A stretch of 35,206 nucleotides of DNA from Bacillota bacterium. GTDB lineage: Bacteria > Bacillota > UBA994 > PWPR01. A program made the translations under genes and the position numbers. Positions within the stretch are counted from its first letter, which is position 1. Each line of letters starts with the position of its first letter. Positions 17,260 through 25,753 of the stretch are shown one piece after another. The stretch spans positions 1 through 35,206 of the forward strand of contig JANQLZ010000154.1 of the NCBI GenBank assembly GCA_028280325.1, given 5' to 3'. The notes beneath the pieces were generated by a model. The model was not told where the DNA came from. It made no database searches and worked only from the letters and a program-made list of their open reading frames with translations.

Positions 17260-17289
17260 ATAACTTTATGATTTTATAACAATTTTTAA

Positions 17290-18117
17290 TTATTTTTTGT
17301 AAAAATGAGAAACGTGCATACTAATTTTATTGTTAATTGTGTCGACATCATCTAAAATCAGCATGGAAATATAGTCATTAACAAGCTTTTGGGCTGGACT
17401 GGCTGTTGATAATAAAACCCCCACTCCTACAACAGTAGCTTCAAACTCGACCATTAATTCCATTAAGCCTTTAATAGTTCCTCCACCACGCATAAAATCA
17501 TCAATTATTAAAACCTTTTTACCAGAAGAAAGTGACCTTCTTGCTAAGGACATAGTTTGGATACTGCGAGATGATCCGGAGACGTAATTAATACTGACAG
17601 ATGTGCCTTCAGTTATTAAATGATCTCGCCTCGCCGCAATTACCGGTACGTTCAAATAATAGGCTGTCGCCATGGCCAAGGGAATGCCTTTGGTCTCCAC
17701 AGTTACTACAGCATCCGGAGCAGTTTTATAGTAATATGAAGCAAATATCTCACCCAGCAGATTGCAGGTTTTAGGATCGTATATGCAATCTGTCATGTAG
17801 ATGTAGTTTCCGGGTAAAATGCGCTCCGGGTCGGTCAACCGCTGACGCAACTCATTTAGCAGCTCCAGCCGACGCCACTCCGCCACTCCGGGAATATACC
17901 GCACACCACCTGCAGGACCAGCAATCGTTTCTATATGACCTCGGCCCAGATTCTTTAACACCTGGCGTGTCAGTGACAAATCCTCGCTGATAGTTGACCT
18001 CGCGGCATTAAAAAAACCGGCAAACTCCCCTAAAGAATAAAGCTTTCTGGGAGAGGTGGTCAGCATTTCAATTAATGCTCCAACTCGTTCACTTCTTTTC
18101 CATTTATTGGAAGACAA
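17290..18117 (-). CDS. purR: Pur operon repressor PurR
   Basis: PurR (about 275 residues) represses purine genes in Firmicutes and is released by PRPP. The N-terminal winged helix reads KWKRSERVGALIEMLTTSPRKLYSLGEFAGFFNAARSTISEDL. A phosphoribosyltransferase-fold domain follows, with the PRPP loop VLIIDDFMRGGGT (about 202-214 from the chosen start). The open frame reaches TTG 18141, but the in-frame TTG at 18117 follows AGGGGTGGAG with good spacing and gives a usual N-terminus, so it is preferred. It lies 10-35 bases after a GntR regulator gene. Confidence 0.95.
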   Translation of the reverse strand: MSSNKWKRSERVGALIEMLTTSPRKLYSLGEFAGFFNAARSTISEDLSLTRQVLKNLGRGHIETIAGPAGGVRYIPGVAEWRRLELLNELRQRLTDPERILPGNYIYMTDCIYDPKTCNLLGEIFASYYYKTAPDAVVTVETKGIPLAMATAYYLNVPVIAARRDHLITEGTSVSINYVSGSSRSIQTMSLARRSLSSGKKVLIIDDFMRGGGTIKGLMELMVEFEATVVGVGVLLSTASPAQKLVNDYISMLILDDVDTINNKISMHVSHFYKK

Positions 18118-18151
18118 AATCTCCACCCCTGTTACGTTCAATATACTGCTT

Positions 18152-18832
18152 TTACTCCTGGCGGTTTCTCACTACGTTTAACAGGCTATCCTCAGCATTA
18201 GAGATATGCTCTTCAACTAATCTTTGAGCTTTATCTGTGGCTCTTTCAGCTATCGCCTCTAAAATCTGACGGTGTTCCCCCAGAATTAAACTCTGACGCT
18301 CCAATGTTGATAAGCTGGCTCTCCTAAATCTTTTTATTTGCTCCCGCAATAAACTGATCATCTGGGTCAAGCGCTGGTTCCGGCTGGCTTTTACTAAAAT
18401 ATCATGAAATTCTTCATCAATTTCCACTAATTCAGTCAAGTCTTTATTATCAATGCTTTTGCTCATTCTTAAAACTGTAACTTCCATTGCTTCTAATTCA
18501 TCAGCTGTTATTTTATCAACTGCAAGCTTGGCAGCAAGGCCTTCCAGAGCAGAGCGTATTTCAAATGTTTCAGAAATATCCCTAACGCTCATGCTGGCAA
18601 CATAGGCGCCTCGGCGAGGAACCATAACAACCAAACCTTCGAGCTCTAATTTTCTGATAGCTTCTCTGACAGGGGTCCGGCTGACACCCAGTTCTTCAGC
18701 CAACTGCGTTTCCATTAAACGCTCGCCTGGAGCAAATCTTCCGCTTAAAATTGACTCTCTAATTACCTCAAAGACTATTTCTCGTAATGGTTTATAACTA
18801 TTTAACTCTAAATGCAATTTCTTTTCTGACAT
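18152..18832 (-). CDS. GntR family transcription regulator, FadR/FCD subfamily
   Basis: This 226-residue regulator has an N-terminal winged helix-turn-helix (VIRESILSGRFAPGERLMETQLAEELGVSRTPVREAIRKLELEGLV, about 22-68) typical of GntR. An all-helical FCD ligand domain follows (about 85-215), with ESIDEEFHDILVKASRN-like residues and GEHRQILEAI, whose Asp/His residues bind a metal and an organic acid. ATG at 18832 follows GGAGGGATTAAA. It lies between ispE and purR, where Bacillus has no such gene, and seems co-transcribed with purR. The ligand cannot be read from the sequence; no transport or catabolic gene is adjacent. Confidence 0.92.
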   Translation of the reverse strand: MSEKKLHLELNSYKPLREIVFEVIRESILSGRFAPGERLMETQLAEELGVSRTPVREAIRKLELEGLVVMVPRRGAYVASMSVRDISETFEIRSALEGLAAKLAVDKITADELEAMEVTVLRMSKSIDNKDLTELVEIDEEFHDILVKASRNQRLTQMISLLREQIKRFRRASLSTLERQSLILGEHRQILEAIAERATDKAQRLVEEHISNAEDSLLNVVRNRQE

Positions 18833-18889
18833 TTTAATCCCTCCGACAAACCACTGTATTATATATTAAATATTACGTGTTGAATTCCT

Positions 18890-19759
18890 CTATTTAGTGT
18901 AACATTTTACATCAGGCAAACTGGTAAGCAAGCTACACTGAAGGATTTCACCGTTATATTTTTTTTGCAATCTCAGGATATCCTTTTGATCGTCCAGAAC
19001 AACAAAAATAGTACTACCGCTGCCGGTAAGCTGAGCATTGAAGCCCTTGCTCCGCAGACTTGTCAAGTTCTGCTCCAACTCCGGCTGAATTTCAATAACT
19101 GCAGGTTCTAAGGCATTGCCTAATACTGAACGTAACAGCTTATTATCGCAAGAAACAAGAGCTTTTTCAATATCATTAATCTGATATGTAGTTTTATCAG
19201 CCAGGGCATCCCACTTTTTGAATACTTTCGAGGTCGTTATTTCATAAGGCTGAGGCAACACTGCAAAACTCAATTTGCATTTGCTGACGATGCCGGTTAA
19301 ATCAGTTCCTATACCCTTTCCTCTTTGCACCCCGCCTAAAAAACAATACAGGACATCGGCCCCCAGCTGGCAGGCAATTTTTTTTACCATTTTACGTTCG
19401 ACTTCCAGTTTCCAAAGATAGGGCAAAGCTCTCAGGACAGCTGCTGCGTCTGAGCTGCCGCCAGCCATTCCCCCGCCGACTGGTATACGTTTATTAATAA
19501 CAATCTCGGCTCCTTTGGTAACCCCTGACATTGCCTGCATTTTTCGGACAGCCTGCCATACGATATTATCACTGCCGCTGGGAACTAAAGGATGATCACA
19601 ATTGATAACAATTCGGTTATCTTTCCGTTCTTCAAGTGTTATTGTATCAAAAATATCCACCATTACAAACACAGTGTCCAGCATATGGTAGCCATCTGGT
19701 CTGATTCCCAACACATTTAAACCCAGATTAAGTTTACCCGGGGCCAATACTTCGACCAT
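18890..19759 (-). CDS. ispE: 4-diphosphocytidyl-2-C-methyl-D-erythritol kinase IspE
   Basis: IspE (289 residues) phosphorylates CDP-methylerythritol in the non-mevalonate isoprenoid pathway. It is a GHMP kinase: APGKLNLGLNVLGIRPDGYHML at the start with the catalytic-type Lys, the ATP loop PVGGGMAGGSSDAAA (about 93-107) and a C-terminal LTGSGSTIFVVL. The frame is open up to 19834, but ATG at 19759 follows AGGAGG by 5 bases, and the longer form would run into the upstream terminator. It begins the ispE-gntR-purR series. Confidence 0.97.
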   Translation of the reverse strand: MVEVLAPGKLNLGLNVLGIRPDGYHMLDTVFVMVDIFDTITLEERKDNRIVINCDHPLVPSGSDNIVWQAVRKMQAMSGVTKGAEIVINKRIPVGGGMAGGSSDAAAVLRALPYLWKLEVERKMVKKIACQLGADVLYCFLGGVQRGKGIGTDLTGIVSKCKLSFAVLPQPYEITTSKVFKKWDALADKTTYQINDIEKALVSCDNKLLRSVLGNALEPAVIEIQPELEQNLTSLRSKGFNAQLTGSGSTIFVVLDDQKDILRLQKKYNGEILQCSLLTSLPDVKCYTK

Positions 19760-19817
19760 TGTATCCTCCTTTAGCAGCATTTCCCGTTGACCTTTGGCAG
19801 TCAAAATGACCTCAACT

Positions 19818-19843
19818 AAAAAGTCACCCACCAAAGGGTGACT
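19818..19843 (-). terminator. Rho-independent terminator after cphA
   Basis: AGTCACCC (19822-19829) and GGGTGACT (19836-19843) form a perfect 8-base stem with a 6-base loop, followed on the - strand by TTTTT. It separates the cphB-cphA unit from ispE. Confidence 0.88.
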
Positions 19844-19868
19844 ATCTTTAACTTAATTATAACACATC

Positions 19869-22508
19869 CTATAACCCGGCTATCAGTTTTTTATTTGCGG
19901 TCAAGGCTACACCGGTTGCTAATCTTATTGATCTCAAACATTGATTTAAGTTTTCATAGGTTACCACCAACAGTTCATCTGTTTTTAACATTCTTAAAGC
20001 ATGGGTTATGGCCGCTATCTCATCCAGAATGATCTCAACCTGTCCCTGAGGGTTCTCCAGATAAAACCCATCCTGCAACAGTTTGGCAATATCTCCGGCC
20101 TTTCTTCCCCGCGTATCTTGGTCTTCTTTGATTATAACCTTGTCAAAGCCGTTGGCTATGATTTTTCCCATTTGTATAAGTTGCTCATCAGTTCTGTCCC
20201 CCGGGGCACAGACCACGCCGATAATCCGCTTATAATTGAGTTCTTTTACAAAGCTGGTCAGTGATTCCAGGCCCTGGGGATTGTGAGCGTAATCAATCAT
20301 GATGGTTTTATCTCCCGGCATACTGATTATATTCTGGCGTCCGGGATTGTGAATAATGTTTGGATTAAAGTCTCTCAATGAATCAGCTATGATGCTGCTC
20401 TGCAGACCCAGAGCTACACCTGCGGCAACTGCTGCCAGAGCATTGGCAACATTGTACCTTGCTTTACCATCAAAAGTAATCGGGATTTCTTTAACACCTA
20501 ATAAAATCTGCTCTTGGCCGCCAGCACCAATTATCAGGTTGTTATTTTTTAGATATACAGCCTTGTTTCCCTGCGACAGGTGTTCGACAACTACCGGATT
20601 ACTTTCCTTCAAGCTGAAGTAGATAATATTCTCGTTGGCGGAATCTGTCATCAGATACTGAAATGAGTCATCAGCGTTGATCACCGCATGCCCATCTGAT
20701 TTTAGAGCTTCAAGAGTTAAAGATTTTAAATCAGCCAGTTCCCAGCGTGACAAAATACCATCCTGCCCGACATGGTCGTAGCCAATATTTGTGACGATAG
20801 CTACATCGCTGTAGTCATAAGCAATTCCCCCATGAAGGATACCACCTCTGGCCAGCTCCAGTACTGCAACATCAACTTCTTTTCTCTCCAGCAGGTTGCG
20901 GGTACTTAACGGCCCGGTGGTGTCGCCAGTTAAAAGGCACTCTCCATTTATGTAGATACCATCAGATGATGTATAGCCGACAGTATCATATTTCTGTTTT
21001 AACATATGTGCCAGTAGCCTGACAGTAGTGGTTTTGCCATTGGTGCCGGTTACAGTGACAATTGGAATACGCCCGTCAGCAGTACCCGGGAACAAATAAT
21101 CTACAATAGCAGCCGCTACATCCCGTGATTTGCCTTTGGCCGGATAATGATGCATACGCAGACCGGGGGCAGCGTTGATTTCAATAATAGCCCCCCCATA
21201 ATCTCGATAAGATTTGGTTATCTCGTCCAGTACGATATCCACACCAGCCACATCCAGGCCAATTATTTTGACAGCATTTTCTACCAGTTGCCTGTTATCT
21301 TTATGGATTATATCCGTGACATCATAAGCTATTCCGCCAGTACTCAGGTTAGCATTCTCTCTTAGGAAGACCCTGTCTCCCACCGCAGGTACACTTGTTA
21401 AGCTCAGGCTCTGCCTCTGCAGTACTTGCTTGACAATTGGATCATACTTAAGCTTAGTCAATGGTTTTTCATGAAACTCCCCTCTTAATGGGTTTAGATT
21501 TTCAATATCCATTAATTCAGCTATACTATGGCGGCCATCTCCGATTACATGGGCCGGTATTCTCCAGGAAGCTGCAATTAACCTGCCGTTGACAATTGCA
21601 CAGCGATAGTGATTTCCATCGATATACTCTTCAACTAAAACCTCATCGCAGTATTTTTTGGCCAAATAAAAGGCCCGCTCAATGACACCGTCTTCTGTCA
21701 GATTCAGGCTGACCCCTTTGCCTTGATTGCCATCAACAGGTTTGATCACTATGGGCTGCTGGATTTGACGGGCGAACTCAATGGCCTCATTTAATGTATT
21801 ACATACTCTGCCATAGGGCACAGGTAAACCGGAATCCCTCAGGCGCTGCTTAGTTAAGGCTTTATCGCAGGCTAAATCAACTGCAATACAGGGGGTACGC
21901 CCGGTTATTGTCGCTTGAATTATTTCCGAACTCGAACCATAACCCAATTGAATCAGGCTGTTGCTGCCTAACCGGGTTATCGGGATATTCTTTTTTCTGG
22001 CCGCTTTAACTATTGCCTGGGTACTGGGGCCTAACTCAGTATCGTCGATAACCTTTTTAAGCTCCTCAACTATGCTTTTAATTCCTGGATCAATGTTTTT
22101 CAACAGGTCTTTGATCACCTTAACTGCAATATAAGCTATTCTTTGGGCTGCTGCTGCTGCCTTGTACTCAAAAACAACATTGTAAACCCCAGAAGAATCA
22201 ACCCTTCTGGTTTTACCAAAGTAGGTCCCTATTCCTACAATTTTTTGCAGCTCTAAAGCAGTATGTTCAATGACATGTCCCAAAAGTGTTCCTTCATGCA
22301 GCCTCTCGACAAAGCCTCCGGCATATCCTTTACTGCAAGTATGTTCATTCAGACCTGGCAAGGCTTTTAATAATCTGTTGATAAAGCCAATTCCAATATC
22401 GTTTGTCGTTACTTCAGCATACTCTTCCAAGTTCAGCCGGATTACAACAACTGGATAATGGCTATGGATATTTAAGCCATTAAGCAATCGTACTGACTCT
22501 ATTTTCAC
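19869..22508 (-). CDS. cphA: Cyanophycin synthetase CphA
   Basis: CphA (879 residues) polymerises Asp and Arg into cyanophycin, a nitrogen-rich storage polymer, using ATP. The family's three parts are all present. The N-terminal domain starts MKIESVRLLNGLNIHSHYPV and includes GHVIEHTALELQ. An ATP-grasp domain spans about 215-470 (PIVIKPVDGNQGKGVSLNL, VLVEEYIDGNHYRCAIVNG, AIIEINAAPGLRMHHYP). A Mur-ligase-like domain begins at about 482 with the P-loop TVTGTNGKTTTVRLL. The GTG start overlaps the cphB stop by 4 bases (GTGA), with AAGGAGG 7 bases upstream, so translation is coupled. No Bacillus counterpart exists at this place, suggesting acquisition or retention of a storage function. Confidence 0.96.
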   Translation of the reverse strand: MKIESVRLLNGLNIHSHYPVVVIRLNLEEYAEVTTNDIGIGFINRLLKALPGLNEHTCSKGYAGGFVERLHEGTLLGHVIEHTALELQKIVGIGTYFGKTRRVDSSGVYNVVFEYKAAAAAQRIAYIAVKVIKDLLKNIDPGIKSIVEELKKVIDDTELGPSTQAIVKAARKKNIPITRLGSNSLIQLGYGSSSEIIQATITGRTPCIAVDLACDKALTKQRLRDSGLPVPYGRVCNTLNEAIEFARQIQQPIVIKPVDGNQGKGVSLNLTEDGVIERAFYLAKKYCDEVLVEEYIDGNHYRCAIVNGRLIAASWRIPAHVIGDGRHSIAELMDIENLNPLRGEFHEKPLTKLKYDPIVKQVLQRQSLSLTSVPAVGDRVFLRENANLSTGGIAYDVTDIIHKDNRQLVENAVKIIGLDVAGVDIVLDEITKSYRDYGGAIIEINAAPGLRMHHYPAKGKSRDVAAAIVDYLFPGTADGRIPIVTVTGTNGKTTTVRLLAHMLKQKYDTVGYTSSDGIYINGECLLTGDTTGPLSTRNLLERKEVDVAVLELARGGILHGGIAYDYSDVAIVTNIGYDHVGQDGILSRWELADLKSLTLEALKSDGHAVINADDSFQYLMTDSANENIIYFSLKESNPVVVEHLSQGNKAVYLKNNNLIIGAGGQEQILLGVKEIPITFDGKARYNVANALAAVAAGVALGLQSSIIADSLRDFNPNIIHNPGRQNIISMPGDKTIMIDYAHNPQGLESLTSFVKELNYKRIIGVVCAPGDRTDEQLIQMGKIIANGFDKVIIKEDQDTRGRKAGDIAKLLQDGFYLENPQGQVEIILDEIAAITHALRMLKTDELLVVTYENLNQCLRSIRLATGVALTANKKLIAGL

Positions 22509-23332
22509 TTATTATCCTCCTTAGAATAGCCAGAATTAATTGATCTTCTAGTTCTTAAGTCAAATTTGTAGCTATCTGGCAATGTGTGCAAGCGATATCC
22601 TGCCACTGCTAGGGTTTCCTCAGCTGCTGCTGCTGCAACATTTGAAAATTCTACATCAGTACCATCTACTATTGTGACAGCTCCTTCCCCGATAACCTTC
22701 ATATATCCTTCGGCATCGTCTACGATAACCGCCGTGTTTTCATCTATGCCAACTCCCAACAGTTGGGGATTATAGGCTACTACAGATAACAAACGGCCTA
22801 ATCGGCCTCGTTGAGCGAAATGCTGATCAATGACAATGCCCTCCACCAGCCCTAAGCCGGGAGAAAGATTGACAATTTCTTTTTTGGGGGGTTTATCATT
22901 TTCTCCATCGACAATCATCACTTTGCTCATTACTGCTGCTCCGGCACTGGTACCGGCAATAACTACTCCCTGAGCATGGGCCTGATGTAAAACTCGGTAA
23001 AGCTCTGTCCCACCCAGCATAGCAGTTATTCTTAACTGGTCCCCTCCAGTAAAAAATATGCCATCTATATCTTTAATGTCCGCTGCAATATCCAAATCGT
23101 TGGCATCGTTACGCTCTGTAATATGAATTGCCTGACAGCTGCCAGCACCAAGTTGGCGAAATATCCGTTTGTAAGCATGCTCCACTGTTAGAGAGTCTTT
23201 GGTAGCTACAGCCATGACTGCAATTCTGGCTCCTTTTCCACCTGATAATGATAAGAACTCATTCAATATTACACAGTCATCTTTCTTGTCTTCTGCCCCT
23301 CCAATAATAAGCAATGGTCCACAATTTGTCAT
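22505..23332 (-). CDS. cphB: Cyanophycinase CphB
   Basis: CphB (275 residues) is a serine peptidase of the S51 type that cuts cyanophycin to beta-Asp-Arg dipeptides. It shows LLIIGGAEDKKDD near the start, IFFTGGDQLRI (92-102), the nucleophile elbow VIAGTSAGAAVMS with Ser129, and VIDQHFAQRGRLGRL in the second half. ATG at 23332 follows GAGGATACTGTT. A TATAAT at 23402-23397 lies about 65 bases upstream, but no good -35 box is visible. It is the first gene of the cphB-cphA unit and diverges from the L,D-transpeptidase gene. Degradation and synthesis genes in one transcript imply regulated turnover rather than simple storage. Confidence 0.95.
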   Translation of the reverse strand: MTNCGPLLIIGGAEDKKDDCVILNEFLSLSGGKGARIAVMAVATKDSLTVEHAYKRIFRQLGAGSCQAIHITERNDANDLDIAADIKDIDGIFFTGGDQLRITAMLGGTELYRVLHQAHAQGVVIAGTSAGAAVMSKVMIVDGENDKPPKKEIVNLSPGLGLVEGIVIDQHFAQRGRLGRLLSVVAYNPQLLGVGIDENTAVIVDDAEGYMKVIGEGAVTIVDGTDVEFSNVAAAAAEETLAVAGYRLHTLPDSYKFDLRTRRSINSGYSKEDNK

Positions 23333-23481
23333 AACAGTATCCTCTCATGCAATGTAAAAATAATCTCTATTCCAGTATTGCCAGATATACCTGTCCATTA
23401 TACTAATTATTACATTGGCAAAACTTCCAGCTGCAGAGCGAGCTGCATATGATGAAAAAAAGGGATTTAAGGAGTGATGGA

Positions 23482-23994
23482 GTGGAGATTGTTGTTTTGC
23501 GCCTTTGGCGTCACCTTTACGCATATATGCAACACAAAATTGATCAGGCTTATCCTGTAGCTGTTGGCAGACCAAATACCCCTACACCATTGGGAGTATA
23601 CCGCATCATCAATAAGGCGGGAGATCCTGGCGGGCCTTATGGCAGCAGGTGGATGGGTTTAAGCCTCAGCGGCTATGGAATACATGGCACCGATGATCCT
23701 ACCTCAATTGGTAAAAGCATTTCCATGGGCTGCATCAGAATGTACAATCAGGATATCAACTACCTTTTCAACTTTGTACCAGCTGATACCATGGTCAGAA
23801 TTATAGAAACCCCCAAGTACCTGCCTGCAGGCTATCAGCAGCCCCCTGGGAAACCCTATCAAGTAAAACCAAATGATACATTATACAAGCTTGCTAATCA
23901 ATTCAACACTACTGTCAGAAATATTGTTTCTTACAACCACCTGCAGTATACCGAAGAGCAGATTTATCCAGGGCAAATGCTGGTGATTATTTAA
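23482..23994 (+). CDS. YkuD-type L,D-transpeptidase with C-terminal LysM domain
   Basis: This enzyme of about 170 residues makes 3-3 cross-links in peptidoglycan. The YkuD domain (about 1-115) reads from MEIVVLRLWRHLYAYM through YPVAVGRPNTPTPLGVYRI to GIHGTDDPTSIGKSISMGCIRM, with catalytic His68, Cys84 and Arg86. A LysM domain closes the protein (YQVKPNDTLYKLANQFNTTVRNIVSYN...IYPGQMLVII, about 125-170). Bacillus YkuD has LysM first, so the order here is reversed. No signal peptide is visible, as in spore-type YkuD. The frame is open from 23449, but GTG at 23482 follows AAGGAG by 7 bases and gives the family start. It is one of only three + strand genes. Confidence 0.88.
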   Translation: MEIVVLRLWRHLYAYMQHKIDQAYPVAVGRPNTPTPLGVYRIINKAGDPGGPYGSRWMGLSLSGYGIHGTDDPTSIGKSISMGCIRMYNQDINYLFNFVPADTMVRIIETPKYLPAGYQQPPGKPYQVKPNDTLYKLANQFNTTVRNIVSYNHLQYTEEQIYPGQMLVII

Positions 23995-24043
23995 AATCCA
24001 ACTGCTAAGCTTATTTAATTGGCGCAAAATCAGTTGGTAAAAT

Positions 24044-24070
24044 AAAAAAAGCCGTCTGTGACGGCTTTTT
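24044..24070. terminator. Bidirectional terminator shared by the L,D-transpeptidase and veg genes
   Basis: GCCGTC (24051-24056) pairs with GACGGC (24060-24065) around a 3-base loop, flanked by an A run on the left and TTTTT on the right. It can therefore stop transcription from both convergent genes. Confidence 0.9.
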
Positions 24071-24071
24071 C

Positions 24072-24311
24072 CTAGTTATCTAAATACTCTAATTCAATGC
24101 TTGATGTTAAAATGTCTATATAACTATAAGACACTCGGGGAATAGACGAATTAGTTTTATCTAATCGTACAGTAAATACATGCGGATAGGTCTGTTCTAA
24201 GATTCCTTCGCGCACTATGGTTTTTTTACGTCCGCGATTAGCTTTAAGTTTGATCCTGCTTCCCAGATGGTTTTCTAAGTCAATACGTATATCTTTAAGC
24301 GCCGTAGCCAA
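24072..24311 (-). CDS. veg: Veg protein
   Basis: Veg (79 residues) is a small conserved Firmicutes protein linked to biofilm control and spore outgrowth in Bacillus. The core reads ALKDIRIDLENHLGSRIKLKANRGRKKTIVREGILEQTYPHVFTVRL and SRVSYSYIDIL-type residues, matching Veg throughout. The open frame reaches 24371 and has an ATG at 24317, but TTG at 24311 lies 6 bases after GGGGGG and yields the expected MATALKDI start, so it is preferred. A consensus sigma-A promoter lies upstream. It stands alone between argR and a terminator, while Bacillus has yabG and sspF around it. Confidence 0.93.
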   Translation of the reverse strand: MATALKDIRIDLENHLGSRIKLKANRGRKKTIVREGILEQTYPHVFTVRLDKTNSSIPRVSYSYIDILTSSIELEYLDN

Positions 24312-24342
24312 TACCATCCCCCCTGTCAAGAATATCGTTTTA

Positions 24343-24371
24343 ATTATAACACAATTCGATACTGATGGCAA
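24343..24371 (-). promoter_or_regulatory. Sigma-A promoter of veg
   Basis: On the - strand TTGCCA (24371-24366) and TATAAT (24348-24343) are exactly 17 bases apart, about 32 bases before the chosen TTG start. The veg promoter of Bacillus is a classic strong sigma-A promoter, in line with this near-consensus site. Confidence 0.85.
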
Positions 24372-24418
24372 AAAATTACCAACTGTGTAAGATTGAGAAA
24401 TACATCTTTATTTGCCTC

Positions 24419-24871
24419 TTACCTGATTAGCTGCTTTATTTTGTTGACATACGAGGGTGCTGCCTCATCAGTTCTAAGAATAACCAGTACAGTATTATCC
24501 CCCGCCAGGGTTCCCAAAACATTGCTGTCATCCAGGCTGTCAATGGCTTCTGCAGCTGCATTAGCACTTCCAGTAATGGTCTTGATCACAATCATATTAC
24601 GTACAAAATCAACCTCAATTATTGAGTTGCGCAACAATCTTAACAGCCGATCTGTTGTACTTCCCGGTTTTTGATCATCGACATGGGCATAATAATACCT
24701 GCCCTTGGCCCCTTTCAGTTTAACCAGGCCTAACTCCTTAATGTCCCGACTTACCGTTGCCTGAGTAACGTAGCATCCCCTGTTGTGCAGTTCATTTAAT
24801 AATGCTTCTTGAGTCTCAAGCTCTTTTTCATTGATTACTTCCAAAATAGCTGTATGCCTTTTACCTTTCAC
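24419..24871 (-). CDS. argR: Arginine repressor ArgR/AhrC
   Basis: ArgR (150 residues) is a hexameric regulator of arginine synthesis and breakdown. The N-terminal winged helix has RHTAILEVINEKELETQEALLNEL and VTQATVSRDIKELGLVKLK. The C-terminal domain has NMIVIKTITGSANAAAEAID and VLGTLAGDNTVLVILR, which bind arginine and form the oligomer. GTG at 24871 follows GGGGGATTAAAA. It follows rsmA by 15 bases and ends the tatD-rsmA-argR unit. In many Firmicutes argR sits near recN instead. Here it lies close to the cyanophycin genes, whose polymer is half arginine; the functional link is an inference. Confidence 0.96.
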   Translation of the reverse strand: MKGKRHTAILEVINEKELETQEALLNELHNRGCYVTQATVSRDIKELGLVKLKGAKGRYYYAHVDDQKPGSTTDRLLRLLRNSIIEVDFVRNMIVIKTITGSANAAAEAIDSLDDSNVLGTLAGDNTVLVILRTDEAAPSYVNKIKQLIR

Positions 24872-24886
24872 TTTTAATCCCCCAGA

Positions 24887-25753
24887 TTATAGAATATCTT
24901 TTAGTGCCTCAAAGACACTTTCTGTTAGTTTTTCAAAATCAGCAACCGTCAGTTCTTCAGCTCTGGCTGATTCATCTACACCGCTTTTCTGAAAAATCTG
25001 ATGCCAAAGCTCCTTGGAGATTTCCAGTTTCCCCTTGGTAGCCAGGGCATTGAAGAGCTTTTTTCTCCTCTGAGAAAAAGCTTTTTGGACAACGGTTTTA
25101 AATAAATCTAGATTATGGGTTTGCTTATTTTGAAAAGGCTTTATAACAATTATAGCAGATTCTACTTTTGGACGTGGAATAAAGCAACCGGGTTTGACAA
25201 TACCAGTTATAAGTAAATTTGCTCTTACCTGAGCATTAACTGAGGAAGCTCCATATTGCTTTGATCCTGGAGCTGCTACCAGACGTTCTGCTACCTCTCT
25301 CTGCACCAGAAAAACTAATCTCTCCCAAGCATATCCACTTTCCAGTAGATTAAAGATTACCGGAGTAGTAATATAATATGGCAAATTGGCTACCACCTTC
25401 AGGGATCTGTTCGAACCAGGTAAAATACCTTGTAAGTCAGCCTTTAATATATCGCCCTGATAGAGACTGACATTGCTAAACTCTGACAGGGTTTCCTCTA
25501 AAATAGGGAATAGCCTTTTATCTATTTCTACAGCGGCAACCTGGCCGGCTAATCGCGCCAGTTCTGAGGTAAGGGTCCCCACGCCTGGGCCAATCTCCAG
25601 AATAAAATCCTGCTTTTGAGGATCAGCCGATTTTATTATTTTTTCAAGTGCCGGTCGATCGATGAGAAAGTTCTGCCCCAGCCCTTTATGAAATGTAACA
25701 TCATATTTACTCATTAAGCTCTTTATGGTTTTAATTGACTGTAGGTTATGCAT
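24887..25753 (-). CDS. rsmA: 16S rRNA (adenine1518/1519-N6) dimethyltransferase RsmA (KsgA)
   Basis: RsmA (288 residues) dimethylates two adjacent adenines in helix 45 of 16S rRNA during late 30S assembly. Seen are the substrate-end motif HKGLGQNFLIDRPALEKI, the SAM-binding FILEIGPGVGTLTSELAR, the catalytic VVANLPYYITTPVI and FIPRPKVESAIIVI. ATG at 25753 overlaps the end of tatD by 8 bases, showing translational coupling. Bacillus has rnmV between tatD and this gene; it is absent here. Confidence 0.97.
   Translation of the reverse strand: MHNLQSIKTIKSLMSKYDVTFHKGLGQNFLIDRPALEKIIKSADPQKQDFILEIGPGVGTLTSELARLAGQVAAVEIDKRLFPILEETLSEFSNVSLYQGDILKADLQGILPGSNRSLKVVANLPYYITTPVIFNLLESGYAWERLVFLVQREVAERLVAAPGSKQYGASSVNAQVRANLLITGIVKPGCFIPRPKVESAIIVIKPFQNKQTHNLDLFKTVVQKAFSQRRKKLFNALATKGKLEISKELWHQIFQKSGVDESARAEELTVADFEKLTESVFEALKDIL

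Noticed and set aside
19760..19834. N-terminal extension of IspE
   Set aside because: The extension would start inside the cphA terminator and lacks a ribosome binding site, while ATG 19759 has AGGAGG.
23345..23575. 76-residue - strand reading frame upstream of cphB
   Set aside because: It is antisense to the start of the L,D-transpeptidase gene and has no recognisable protein features.
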